Assembly (NCBI RefSeq): GCF_013368755.1
Contig: NC_049562.1
Location: 3,968,001 to 4,032,000, forward strand
DNA length: 64,000 nt
Source: Talaromyces rugulosus
Lineage: Eukaryota; Ascomycota; Eurotiomycetes; Eurotiales; Trichocomaceae
Direction: 5' to 3'
Position numbers and translations under genes: made by a program. Of this stretch, positions 32,889 through 43,771 are shown one piece after another. The notes beneath the pieces are model-generated. The model saw only the letters and a list, made by a program, of their open reading frames with translations, did no database searches and had not been told where the DNA came from. Position 1 is the stretch's first letter. Each line of letters opens with the position of its first letter.

Positions 32889-33413
32889 GGTGCCGGATTG
32901 AGTGGTTTGACTGCTTCGAGCACAGGCAGCGAGATACAGCTGAGTTGATCAGGCGGTGGCAGGCAGATAGAAGGTCACGCGGGCACGAATCAAAGCCTGC
33001 AGAGGGTGTCCAGCGGAAGATAGAGGCACAGGTCGATGGCAGACATCACACAGCGTGATTCAGATATAAGCAAATGCAGGTGGAAGCTTCTAAGTATTAG
33101 CGCTGGAGCTGCCGGGAGCGGAAACGGGCAGCGCTGGGGAAAAGGAAACTACGCATGTGGTCTGCGGAGGCCGCCAAAGCTAACAGCGTCTCTCAACCTC
33201 CATCGCTCACGACCACCGAAAAGTGCCCAACAGCTGCCATCAACCACATCCCCCGCCTATCGGTTTTCGACCCAAAACCATCGCCGCGCTGCTCGTCGCG
33301 ACCCCCTGTTCCATTGCATCCGTTTTTGCGCGTCCCAAACGCCCGCGTGCGGCGCTGGACCGGCTGCGCAGAACAAGCGTGCCCCCTCGACGGGGTTTCC
33401 TCAGGGCGCGGCT
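32889..33413. other. Divergent promoter and possible SPT7 5' leader
   Basis: It lies between divergent starts. The SPT7 frame is open back to an in-frame ATG at 33,036, but the added 126 codons (Ser/Pro/Arg-rich) lack the conserved look of what follows, so I treat this as leader. Confidence 0.45.
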
Positions 33414-36400
33414 ATGTCGCTCGGTCAGAACCAGGCCTGGCTGCCTCCAGGCCACCTCCGGCCTCCTGACGACGCCAATGGCCATGGCACTCCTCGATAT
33501 TCCTCCGGTGCTCGCACGCCACAGATGCGTTTAGTTTCGGCCAGCGACCAGGGCTCCCAGGCCGGAAATTTGATTTCCGACGCCGAGGCCGCCGCCGAGG
33601 AGGACCCTCGCATCACCCTCTTTCGCGAGCTCTACGACCGTAGCGAAGCCAAGATCAACGCTTTGTTTAGCAACGATGGAAGCGCGTCTGCTGCCTCCGA
33701 CGCTGAAGCCATGGGGATCGAGGTTGACTTTCCAGAAGGAGGTGCCTCGGCGCGTGCTGACGACAATGCGCCGCCGCCTAAGAAACCTGCGCGCAAAATC
33801 GACGATGACGATTACGATGAATACGACGATGATGAAGGAAGTGAGGGACAAGACGACTCGAGTACCTCTCCTTTGAAAGCAAAATCTACTGCTCACCCAT
33901 TATTACGCGATGCGTCGCCAGCCCAGCGTCCAACAACTTCGACCGGTACCCCTGTTGACGGTGTCAAGGAACCAAAGAAGGAGACTCTAGAAGGAATCAG
34001 ACAAAAATTGGAAGAGGGCAAAAAGGCGACCGAGGAGGCTGCGCGTCGAAGCTTCCAGACCATGTTCTACACTTTGGAAAATGACCATGACGCCATGAAG
34101 GAACAGGAGCGGCTGGAAGAATCAGAAAGACTGGTCGAAGCCGAAATGTCCGGTCAGGGCACTGGGAGCAGTGCGAACGCCGGCGCCAGTGGCTACGGTT
34201 CTTTGAGCAGCGCCAACCTCGGCGCGTCTAGCTTGACCTTGAAGAATCTTATTGCCCGCATCGATATGAAGCGCACAATGGTACAAGCATCCGATGCCGA
34301 ACTTCGCAGCCTGATGAGCGAGGTTCGCAAAAATCGGAGCAAGTGGGCGAGCGAGGATAAAGTCGGGCAAGAAGAACTGTACGAGGCCGCCGAAAAGGTT
34401 CTCAGTGAATTAAAGGCCATGACAGAGCACTCGTCATTCTTTCTTTCAAGGGTTAACAAACGCGAAGCCCCTGACTACTACAATAGTGAGTTTATAATGT
34501 ATTTTTTCTTTTCTTTTGCTGCATGATACTAACACTCTGCAGTTATTAAACACCCTATGGATCTAGGCTCCATGACAAAGAAGCTAAAGACTTTGCAATA
34601 CAAGTCAAAGCAAGAATTCGTTGACGACTTGAACCTAATCTGGGCCAACTGTTTGAAGTACAACGCAGCTGCGGAGCACTTTCTACGCAAACATGCTCTG
34701 TATATGAGAAAGGAGACCGAGAAGCTCGTCCCACTGATTCCCGATATCGTCATTAGAGATCGTGCAGAGGTGGAAGCTGAAGAACGGCGGCTCCAGCTTG
34801 CTGAAATGGACGGCGCGGAGGAGAGCGACGATGAACCTATTATGTCTTCACGCGGTAGAAAAGCACCCGGAAAGTCGTCCATGAAAGGAACCGCTCCGAC
34901 CCGACAGACACCAACTGGCTCTGAAGGACCATCCGGCCTCCCTGGCTCGCAGCAGAAGAACTCAGTAGGGCCTGACGGGGATGCTCCTGCAGAGGGAAGC
35001 CAAAACGGACTGTCAACCCCACCACCAGGGACGCTTACACCACTGGGAGCGAACGGGGTTGGCAGCCAAGTTGACGCCATGGAAATCGATGGATTTACTG
35101 CCACCATCCCAACAGTAGGAGGCCTCTCTGCGATTGGATTTGAGCATGACGACCCCGAATACCAAGTATGGAAACAGGTTACCAAGAAGGACCGGGCCCT
35201 CATCGCAGCTGAGCGACATCGACTCTTCAAGGGCGACAAGTTGAATGTTGACGAGCCAGCACTCCTTCGTACAAAGACAGGCATGCGTCGATGGCTTAAG
35301 AATCAGAAGCAGGTGACCGAGGCCGACAAGGCAGCCCAGTCTAGTACACAGGGTGCACGACCAGGACCTGGAGAAACACTCGCCGAAGGCATGGAAGAAG
35401 AGGAAGAGGAGAAAGTCATACCCGACTACTACGACGTCATGTCAGGTATTCCCGACATTCCGTCAAATCTTGCATGGCACGAAGACTCGGAGGGAAATGT
35501 CGTCGATAATTCCGAAGAGTTTCTTCGTATCCTTCCAAAGGGCTCCTTTATCCAACCTGACAGCAAACTTGCTCGAAGGTTGGATGCGAATATGAGGCAA
35601 ATGCAGGAAACTCGAAAGATTTGTTCCAAAGTCGGTATTGTGAAGCAGATGCAGATTCAATCCCAAATGTACCAGAATCAGTTTCAAAAATACCAGCCCG
35701 AACCATTCGTCGAGCAGGATGTGCCGCCCCATGTCATGAACGATGATGGCCCTGTGATTAACCATGGGATCTCGAAGGCAGCTCTTCAGCGCTCCGTTGC
35801 GAAGATCCTGTATCACACAGGATTTGAAGAGTATCAGCCTTCTGCTCTAGATGCTGTCACGGATGTTGCCTCTGAGTATTTCATCAAGATTAGTGAAACG
35901 CTCAAGGGATACATGGAAAGCCCGAAGGTCCCGGTTTCCGACACGACTGACGTGCCTAGCTCAGGTGCAGTGCAGCACAAGTCGTACTACACACAGCAAG
36001 AGATGATCCTGCACACCCTGTCGGTTATGGGAACTGATGTTGAATCCCTTGAAATGTATGTCAAGGATGATATTGAGCGTCTCGGTACTAAGCTTGGCGT
36101 GATTCATGACCGCTTGCGTGCTCACTTTGCGGAACTGCTTCGCCCTGCTCTCAATGAGGGCGGTGGTGATGGCTCTAACGCGTTCAACGATGGCAGTGAG
36201 CAATTTGTCGGTGGGGATTTTGCCGAGGATATCGACGAAGATTTCTTTGGCTTCAAGGAATTAGGGCTGGACAGGGAATTCGGCCTTGCGAGCTTGAGTG
36301 TTCCTTTCCACCTTCTCCAAAATCGGATGTTCAATGCACACCAGTCGCAGAACGCAAAGTAAGTTATCTTCGTTTGTATTAAAAAAAAAGGCCCTATTCT

Positions 36401-37049
36401 AACAATACCCAGTGTCTCGCAGGTTTTGGATACCATATTTCCAACGCCGATTCCGTATCCTCGTGTTTCTGCCAAGTCGATTCAATCCCAGATCGGCTTG
36501 GTGCGTGAGTTCTTTCTCCAAAAATTACAGGCCAATGGAGACGAGCCTTTGGTTGAAGACATTGAACTGCCGCTAAAGCAGCGCCCATCCAGGCCAAAAC
36601 TTCCTGCATCAGGAAAAATTGCGCCACCAAACAACACGAACACCAACATAAGCCCTCAGAAGCGGCCACTCCCAGCCACTGTTGCACAATCGTCTAGCAA
36701 AGGAGGAGCCGGTAGCTCAGAGCCGAGCAAGAAAAAGGCCAAGAAAAACAACGGTACTGCTGCTGATGCTTCTTCATCTATGGGCCCTCCCGGCGCTGAG
36801 AATCCGTTCGGTTCGTCGACCACTGATGGCAAATCTGCAAACAAAGCTGGCCAGCAATCAAGTGCGAATCTGGGCACGAACGATTCTGGTCTTGCAGTGA
36901 ACGGAGACAACTCTGGCAGTGTTTTGACTGATATCGATGCACAGCAGAATAAAGTCAATGGCACTGCTGTGTCATCTTCAACCAGGGACAACGCAGCCAA
37001 CCAAGGCGCCGGCATGATGAGCCCGGAGAGTATCAACGGCCAAGCTTAG
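33414..37049 (+). CDS. spt7: SAGA complex subunit Spt7, bromodomain protein
   Basis: Three exons, 33414-34485, 34543-36358 and 36413-37049, give 1,174 residues; phases are exact. The bromodomain spans the first junction (about residues 320-425): [18 protein letters not shown] joined to [11 protein letters not shown], and [20 protein letters not shown], whose Asn is the acetyl-lysine contact. A linker follows, and then [23 protein letters not shown]. Near residues 800-970 is the histone-fold region that pairs with Ada1/Taf10-type partners ([38 protein letters not shown]), closed by [30 protein letters not shown]. Spt7 is the structural core of SAGA, which acetylates histone H3 at promoters. 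The start at 33,414 ([20 protein letters not shown]) is chosen because it opens the conserved N-terminus. The Asn/Ser/Ala-rich C-terminal tail is low complexity. Confidence 0.95.
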
Positions 37050-38380
37050 ACGTCTTCTTCCTCCGGTTTACTTCTAAACCCGACGTCCGGTTCAAGTATT
37101 ACTTTGATTCGACGCCCATATGATGTGGTTATCTCCTGGCCACCTTTTTGACTTTCTCTTTGAAAGCTCTTTCCATTGAACTGTATCCACCAAACAAAAG
37201 ACAACCTTTGCATATTTCCCTAGGCACGGCGCATATATTTTCCACCTAGATTCTCATTGTGATTCTACCCACTCATGCCTTTGTGCCCACCACATTTCTC
37301 GCCTCTCTGGCCGAGATTGCTGTATTTATGTAGTGCATGCCACGTTTGCCATGTTTTTACTCCATTCTTTTCTCTTCTCTTGTTTTGCTTTTGACATGAC
37401 GAATCAGAAGGAGGCATCACTTTTTTTTTTCTCTTTCATTTATTCTTTCCTGCATCGAATGGCATTATACCTCAACTTCCAACCTTTTTCTTTCTTTCTC
37501 TTTCTCTTTTGCCACTTGTTTTATTACTTCTCATTTTCTTCTGCCTTGCCTTTTCCCATTACTTCGTTTCTTTTCTCTTCTGCTCATCTTCCCCTTTGAC
37601 TTCTTCTACTTGACGCACGCGCACGCACGCTAAAATTTTTTTGGTTTATTGGCCGTGTGGACTAGGCGGATTGGTTGGAGCATGCACTGAAACAAGCATT
37701 GAAGACTTTGTATGTACATAAACATGAATTCTAGAAAACGAATGTTTCTCTCTCTACCTCTCTCTCTCTCGACGGTTCTTTCTTTCTTTCAGGGGACCAA
37801 GCTTGTAGTCGCATTTCTTTGATTATGCTTCTTTGACCCTGCCTAGTCTTGACAATCTCGAGTAGTCTTTTGAGATGAAGAACCTGATCTGCCCCTTTTT
37901 GAATAAGAAGTTTGCTTCCTCCTTGTAGACTCAAACCTGTCTGTCTTTTTTTCTCTCTTCTCGATCTCTTTCATCTCTTGGTAGAGGATATTCCTCGAGA
38001 CGGAGAGTGTATTTGTCGAGATGGTTAATCTAAAAAAAAAGTGACTTAATACTACTGTTACTAGAAAAAAAAAAGGCTTGTCGTTCCATGCCTTGCCGCT
38101 TCTACTTCGTCGCTTAAGTGCCTTTACAGCTACGTAGTAATACCCAGTGTGAACTTGGAGTTGCAGTGATATTGAGGCTACCACGAAAGGAAAACTGGAC
38201 TAAACTGATTGATGGATTGTAACTGTAGGAACAAACAAGAGGGGAGAAACCAATGTGCTAGGGATTGTTAGAGTGTTAAAAAACCAATCTCAATCGACCT
38301 AGACTGAAACCTTTTTTCTGATGGTAAATTAAAAAAAATCAATAGAAAACACCGCTGATACAAATCTTTCCGACCCCATC
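37050..38380. other. 1.3-kb convergent 3' region, pyrimidine-rich
   Basis: 37,130-37,620 is TC-rich (long TTTCTTTC runs), likely the SPT7 3' UTR. 37,740-37,770 has a CTCTCTCTC run. A frame at 37,843-38,184 on the minus strand lacks an ATG. I see no gene. Confidence 0.45.
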
Positions 38381-41300
38381 CTAGACGAACCACATTTCTA
38401 GGTGGTTGCGAGTCTCGTTTTGGATCATTGGCAAAAGACGAGGAGGAACGTCGTCGCTAGTATCGACTTGCCCAGACTTCGACTTCGAAGAATGGGTAAC
38501 TGGCTTGGCATAAGGACCAGTTGTCGGAGTTTGTTTGCCATCAACATTCTCCTGTGGACGAGCACGGTTGGAAATGAGATGGGCGTAGTAAATGGCCGGG
38601 ACTGCAGAGAGTTAGCTTAAGATCCCTAGAGAGTCAATAGGGGAGGATGCTTACACAATGACACCGAGGTCGTCGAACGAACATACTGATAACAGTGGTT
38701 GTAAATCATGTTCTGCAGTTGTTCAGGCTTGTGACCAATCTCGTCACGAATCACATGGTAGTGTACCGGCTGGGAAGTACCCTGCAGAGCAACGTGCGAG
38801 ACAAGAAGAAAGTCCCATCCATGCGGACTGGTCACGTCACGTTCGATCAGTGTTCCAGGAAGTGGGTTGCCATTCTTATCACCCGCTTGTTTGTCCGTCT
38901 TGGCCGGAACTGCGCGAAGATGGTGACGCTTGTTGGCAATAACCACAGTAACCTTGGGAGGCGCCTTTTCACCACTGCCGTGGAAGATCACGTCTTTGAT
39001 AACAGGCACTTCCTGCTCGAGGACCTGGGCAAATTGTCCAGTGGACACACCATCTCGGAAGTAGTAAACATTTCGAGGTCGATTACCTTGACCGACGGTC
39101 CTGGTCCATTGATCGACTAGAGGAATAAGCATTTCTTTCATATTCTGCCCGTCAATGATTTCGACCCGGCGGTGACCCGTTTCACACTTGCCCATGTACT
39201 TGGCGCCAATCTTGTCAGCAGAGACAGAAATGGCAGTCAAGGATGGTGCAAGACTGCCAGGAGAAGCGTGAGAAACATCGGCACCAATGAACATAGAATA
39301 TGGGCGGATATTTGCGTCAGAGTTCTTGGAAACAGCCCTGCAGGTCACGCCACCCAACTTGGCGTTGACTTTCATCGCAACGTTGGACATGTACTGCGGG
39401 TTCATCTTTGAAATCTGAGCTGACTGGACAACCTGCGAGGGAACACCAAACCGGCAATCGCAAGATTTCTTGATCCGGGTGTAAGGCCAAGAGTCCTTGT
39501 TCGGAACCATAAAGATCAACAACTGGGGGCGTTTGTTGAAATGGTTGCCAGTCCCGTTGAACAGACGAAGAACAGCCTCGGCGGTGTCACCAGTAACTTC
39601 CGTGACAAAAGGGTTGTTGGAGACGTTTCCACCATGGCCGATGTACTGGTTCTTGAAATTGGCAGCCCAAGTCTCTGCCTGTGTCTTCGTCAAAGCGTTC
39701 CGGCCTCCCTGTTTGAAAACACCGACGCCCCAAGAGGTCAAGGGGACGCGGTTCGTGTCCAGAAATTTCTTGCCCCGCAGATCCCAGCGACCCTGCGTCA
39801 TCGGCTCAACCTTTGTATTCCCAAACTGGATCGTTGGGGACTGTAGGAGGCGCGCCTTGGTTTTGACGGGCTGGTCGCTAATACCCATTCCAAAGTGTTG
39901 CAAGACGGGGTCCTTGGAGTGATTGAGTTTAGTCTTCGCATGGGCGATATCACCAAACCGGATCTCAGGTCTACGGACAGCAAGCTTGAGCATGTCCGCG
40001 GTTTGGCGATCATCCAACTTGTGGTTGTACTTCTGGAGACCAGCAATCTCGACGCACTCCATGGGATACAAAACACCTTTCTTGGTCATTTCCACAACGG
40101 GCAGAGTCGGGGTGTGAAGTTGATAATTGTACTTCCGCTTGAAGTACTCCTTCACAGAGATTTCCTTGGTCTCGCCGGTAGCCGGATCCTGGTAATCGAA
40201 GGTGGCCGTGTTGGCGTCGGTGTGCGTAATGCGATAAATCTTGAAAGAACGCGTGACGGTACATCCTGGAAAGACGGGCTTCACCTCAAGGTGTCTCATC
40301 TTTTGCCAAACGAACTCGTGGGCCTCGGTGCCTCTCGAACCGTACTCGGATTGGACAGGCCTCAATGCCTTGGCTGTCTTGTCCCAATCGTGTTTGTTCA
40401 GGAAAGTGTCTGCATGGCTAACCAAGGTGGCCTTTCGCCAAAAGACACACAACACGCTGTCGACATTGACAAGAAGGCGGCCATTCTGTATGAATCGTTA
40501 GAGGATGCTATGCTAATGAGAAAACGGAGCAGGGATATATGAAAACTTACGATCACAGGGCGAAGAGCCTGGTAATAACCTTTGAGAACATTCAAGTTGT
40601 TGTGGAGGTTGCTACCAACTTCATTCTCGCTGTAAAAGGCCCGCTTGATAGGAGTGTAAGCACGAGAGGGAGATTCACGCAAGAGATGATCCAGGAAGTT
40701 CAAAGCTTCGAGAACGCTCTCATCGAAACCACACTTCTTCTGGAGCCACTGCTCGAGGACTTCCAGGTTGATGGCCTTTGACTTGCGGACCATGAGGCGG
40801 AAGCCGTTGGTCCTATCGCCAACCATCTCCTTTTTGCCGTAGTCGCCGATTTGGACAAAAATGCCGCTTGGGTCGTCATAGCTGATGGAAGACCTATTTT
40901 AGGGGATTAGAAAAAGTTGAACAATGATTTATAACAAAAAATACTCACCAAGCCAGTTTTGCCCCGTCGTAAATGATGTTTTTGAACTTTTCGGTACGAG
41001 CCCTGGAAGCCCACACAAGGTTGCGGGCTGTTGGGGTTACAGCGGTGATTTCATTTCCAGCTCTAACGATGGTGACCTGTTGAAGCGTTGCAGGTTAGCG
41101 TCTGATCAAGGAATTCTAAGGGGGGGGGGGACACTGACATCGTACTGGTACACTACTCGAGTCGGGAAGCTTTTGACCTCGTAGGTATTTGTGACCAACT
41201 CGATTTCACGGCCAGTTTTGTTGAATCCAGGACGAGCAACGCTAGTGTCGTTATCCATGTACTGGTAGAACAGCTCGTCAGTTTTGCTGCCTTGCAACAG

Positions 41301-41447
41301 ACGTTCTTTTGCATCAGGGCCGACGTAGTAAGGATCTTCGACATTGCAAGAATCACGAAGTGATATGGGCCCAGCATAATCCGCGGGATTGCCCGCCACA
41401 CCGGATTGAACCTTGGGAATAACTCGTGGGAGAGGCTTTGGAGGCAT
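38381..41447 (-). CDS. Argonaute protein (QDE-2 type), slicer residues intact
   Basis: Five exons, 41139-41447, 40949-41076, 40551-40893, 38655-40485 and 38381-38601, give 943 residues. The N domain is followed by the linker, a PAZ domain (about 300-420: TFLNKHDW, VFPGCTVTRSFKIYRITH, the KEYFKRKYNYQLHTPTLPVVE segment), the Mid domain (RPQLLIFMVPNKDSWPYTRIKK) and PIWI. The catalytic tetrad is visible: Asp663 in IGADVSH, Glu702 in HRRVEII, Asp738 in YFRDGVSTGQF and His835/837 in VHYHVIRD. The C-terminus is the family-typical hydrophobic MWFV. It should load small RNAs and slice complementary transcripts. An in-frame stop before 41,447 fixes this ATG, and a TATAAAA element lies at 41,657-41,663. 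No Dicer or RNA-dependent RNA polymerase is in the window. Intron 1 contains a run of ten C on the minus strand. Confidence 0.95.
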
Positions 41448-42005
41448 AGTGGGATACAAGATAGCCAGTCAAGAGAAATAGACACAGATTTTGAACAAAG
41501 TTCTGGTGCTTGAGGGGGAAAATAGGAGAAGTAATGAACACAGGCGAAAAATTGAGTTCAAAAGTGTTTCCGCAGAAGACAAGAAAACTGGACAAGTGAA
41601 GGTAAAGGAGGTAATTTGGTGTAGACCAAAGTTGGGAGAGAAGAATGGGAGAGAGATTTTATAATCGCCACCAAACGAGCGGCCAGAGTCGGTCTGGATG
41701 GGAATGCCCGCGGCCTTATACCGATTCTCACCGAGTCAAGACACCGGGCAAACCAAATACAGCCCATGACAATGCTATTGAAGGATCACGATACCGCAAT
41801 TGGCGGGCTGGCGGTGACCAACCGCTGAATAGCTGCGGTGGCTGGGATACATTTTGAGGGAGCAGGAGTGGGGATTCCCACAGTCGGGCACTCAAACAAA
41901 GGAAACACGAAAAAGAAATTTGCGGTGAGGACCGACTGTGCTATTGAGACTGGGCCACAGATAGCCAGTACGAGAACGGTGGTAGGTACGATGTCAAAGC
42001 CAATA

Positions 42006-42251
42006 CTAGTGCCAATGGGGCCTAAGTAATACGATGGTACGACAGGGGATGCTGGACCGGGGAAGCAGAGATCTCGAACAAGCTGGCTGCAGGAGACAGG
42101 CAAGATGTCGTTTTGTTTGCACGACGAAAAAGAAAACAGAAATACTTACTGAGCCATTGACAGCGAATGCCTCTGGTGGGAGGTCGAGATTTTTCCAGGG
42201 GTTCTCGGGGGGACGAGGGTCCCTTGCGGGATCGCCCATGGGGGTAGCCAT
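42006..42251 (-). CDS. Small candidate gene upstream of Argonaute (uncertain)
   Basis: An ATG-initiated frame reads MATPMGDPARDPRPPENP, WKNLDLPPEAFAVNGS, then meets an ideal GTAAGT donor at 42,149. A 63-bp intron with CTCCTGCAG acceptor gives a total of about 60 residues ending at 42,006. An acceptor 4 nt further on would instead stay open to 41,786. The intron length is a multiple of three and has no stop, so retention is also possible (81 residues). Upstream, an acceptor (TATTCACAG at about 42,297) and a donor GTAAGC at about 42,574 suggest a leader intron. The first 34 residues look protein-like (Pro/Asp-rich with PWKNLDLPPEAF); the downstream parts do not. It cannot be the Argonaute N-terminus, because a stop codon and no acceptor lie before that ATG. 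It may be a non-coding or regulatory transcript. Confidence 0.35.
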   Translation of the reverse strand: MATPMGDPARDPRPPENPWKNLDLPPEAFAVNGSVSISVFFFVVQTKRHLACLLQPACSRSLLPRSSIPCRTIVLLRPHWH

Positions 42252-43771
42252 TCTTGAGACTGTAGACGAGTTGTAGATAGCGACGGTATTGAGGTCTGTG
42301 AATAGCGAGATGAGTGGCTTGGTCGGTGAGACAATGGCAGGGGAAAAAAGAAGAAGAGACGCGTTGTGTTGCAGGGAAGAGGAACAGACGCGGTGGTGAG
42401 AGGGGGGAAGAAAGAAAGCGAGCGGCGGTGGGGAAAGAAAGAGGAGGAAGGAACAATGAGAAGGTGAGAAAGGAAGGCGCGAGAGCGGAGCAGCGGGGCC
42501 ACAAGAGGACAGGGAGAAGCAAAGAAAACAAGGAGAAGAGGCACGCGGTGAATGAAGAGAATAACTGAGGCTTACCTGGTGGAGCTGAGATGACAGTGAG
42601 AGATATTGAGGGATATTGAGAGGCGATATTGGTCCGAAAAGAGCTTATGCAGAAAGTGCTTATGCAGGTACCGCTGCGGCGAGAATAAGAAACAGGATGG
42701 GGATAGCGGTGAGGGAGAAAAAGAAAGAGAGGGGCAGATGCAGTGGGGACCACGGTGAGGAAGCAATTGATTGTTGTCGGTGTGAAGAATGAGGTGCGAG
42801 GTGGCGGGGGAGAAGAAGAAGAAGAAGAAGAAGAGGAGGAGAAGGTGGAGCCTGATATGGGTAGACAAACAAACAGGCACTTCCTAAAGCGGAAGCTGTC
42901 ACTTTCCAAAGATTTAGTTAATACTACTGCTTTGAAATAGAAAAGGCCTTGTAAAGCCAAGTACAGTGAGAGTGAGGTGAAGCCTGGCCAAGAAGTGACG
43001 ATAGCTCTGAGCATCTACAGTATCCCAATCGAGCCTTTCCATGACCAGAAAGTGACGAAAACCTTGTCTGATCAAACCATCACTTTGCCTACGCAAATGC
43101 GTATGTACCTGACCCAGAAGTAAATTTATTATGAGAAAAAAGAAAAGAAAAGCAGCGCCCTGTTTGTTCTCCACGCATTAACCGATTTCTTCATTTCTCG
43201 TTTGCAGAAGCAAAATTTTCTTCTTTCTATTGAGACAGCGGATCTAACATCCGTGAGAATAGACCAAGCTGCAGGCCACTTGAAAATCGAGCAGCGAGTC
43301 AAAATCCCTGTAGAATTGGCAGATTCCGTTTGTCTCTGGCCGGTTGACGTTGGAAATGCCAAGCCCTTCCGTGTCAGGCAAGTTTTGCCCGAATCGGAAT
43401 AAAACAAGAACTGCAGATCTCGACGCCACGACAAACGACAAATGTTACAAACCCAGCCAGACTAGTGGCATATTTCTTTTCTTTTATTACTGGAAATTAC
43501 CCTGACGCAGTCGTACTCAATTTTAGATGGTTTTTTCATTTGCTCTTCGCGGTTTTTTCCCCTTCCTGTACATAGTAGAAATATGGGAACATCCAGAAAT
43601 AGACTCAAAACGCCGTGTCCAACATGCAATTTCATTGCTGGCCATGCATTTGACGCGTCACATCAAGCATCTGCTTGATACAGACCCATCTCCCCAGGCG
43701 GTGAACTGGTAAGCTAATTGTGATCAAAATAATGTACAAATGTTGTAAGACAAGGAGTTAAAAAAAAGCAA
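42252..43771. other. 1.5-kb intergenic region with purine-rich strand asymmetry
   Basis: 42,330-42,860 is almost pure purine on the + strand (pyrimidine on the minus strand), including GAA repeats at about 42,808-42,834. It makes a 330-codon minus-strand frame without ATG bias that I reject. 42,930-43,770 has no supported gene. The right end is the RNA14 3' UTR. Confidence 0.45.

Noticed and set aside
33036..33413. Extension of SPT7 to the upstream ATG at 33,036
   Set aside because: The frame is open but the added residues look like leader translation; the conserved N-terminus starts at 33,414.
37843..38184. Small basic frame between SPT7 and Argonaute
   Set aside because: It has no ATG at the start and sits in the Argonaute 3' flank.
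41447..42251. Joining the MATPMGDP exon to Argonaute as its true N-terminus
   Set aside because: A stop codon lies in frame before the Argonaute ATG and no acceptor follows it, so the two cannot be spliced in phase.
42022..43014. 330-codon minus-strand frame upstream of Argonaute
   Set aside because: It comes from a pyrimidine-rich strand (Ser/Pro/Phe/Leu repeats) without an ATG-led coding signal. Only its left end overlaps the small candidate gene.
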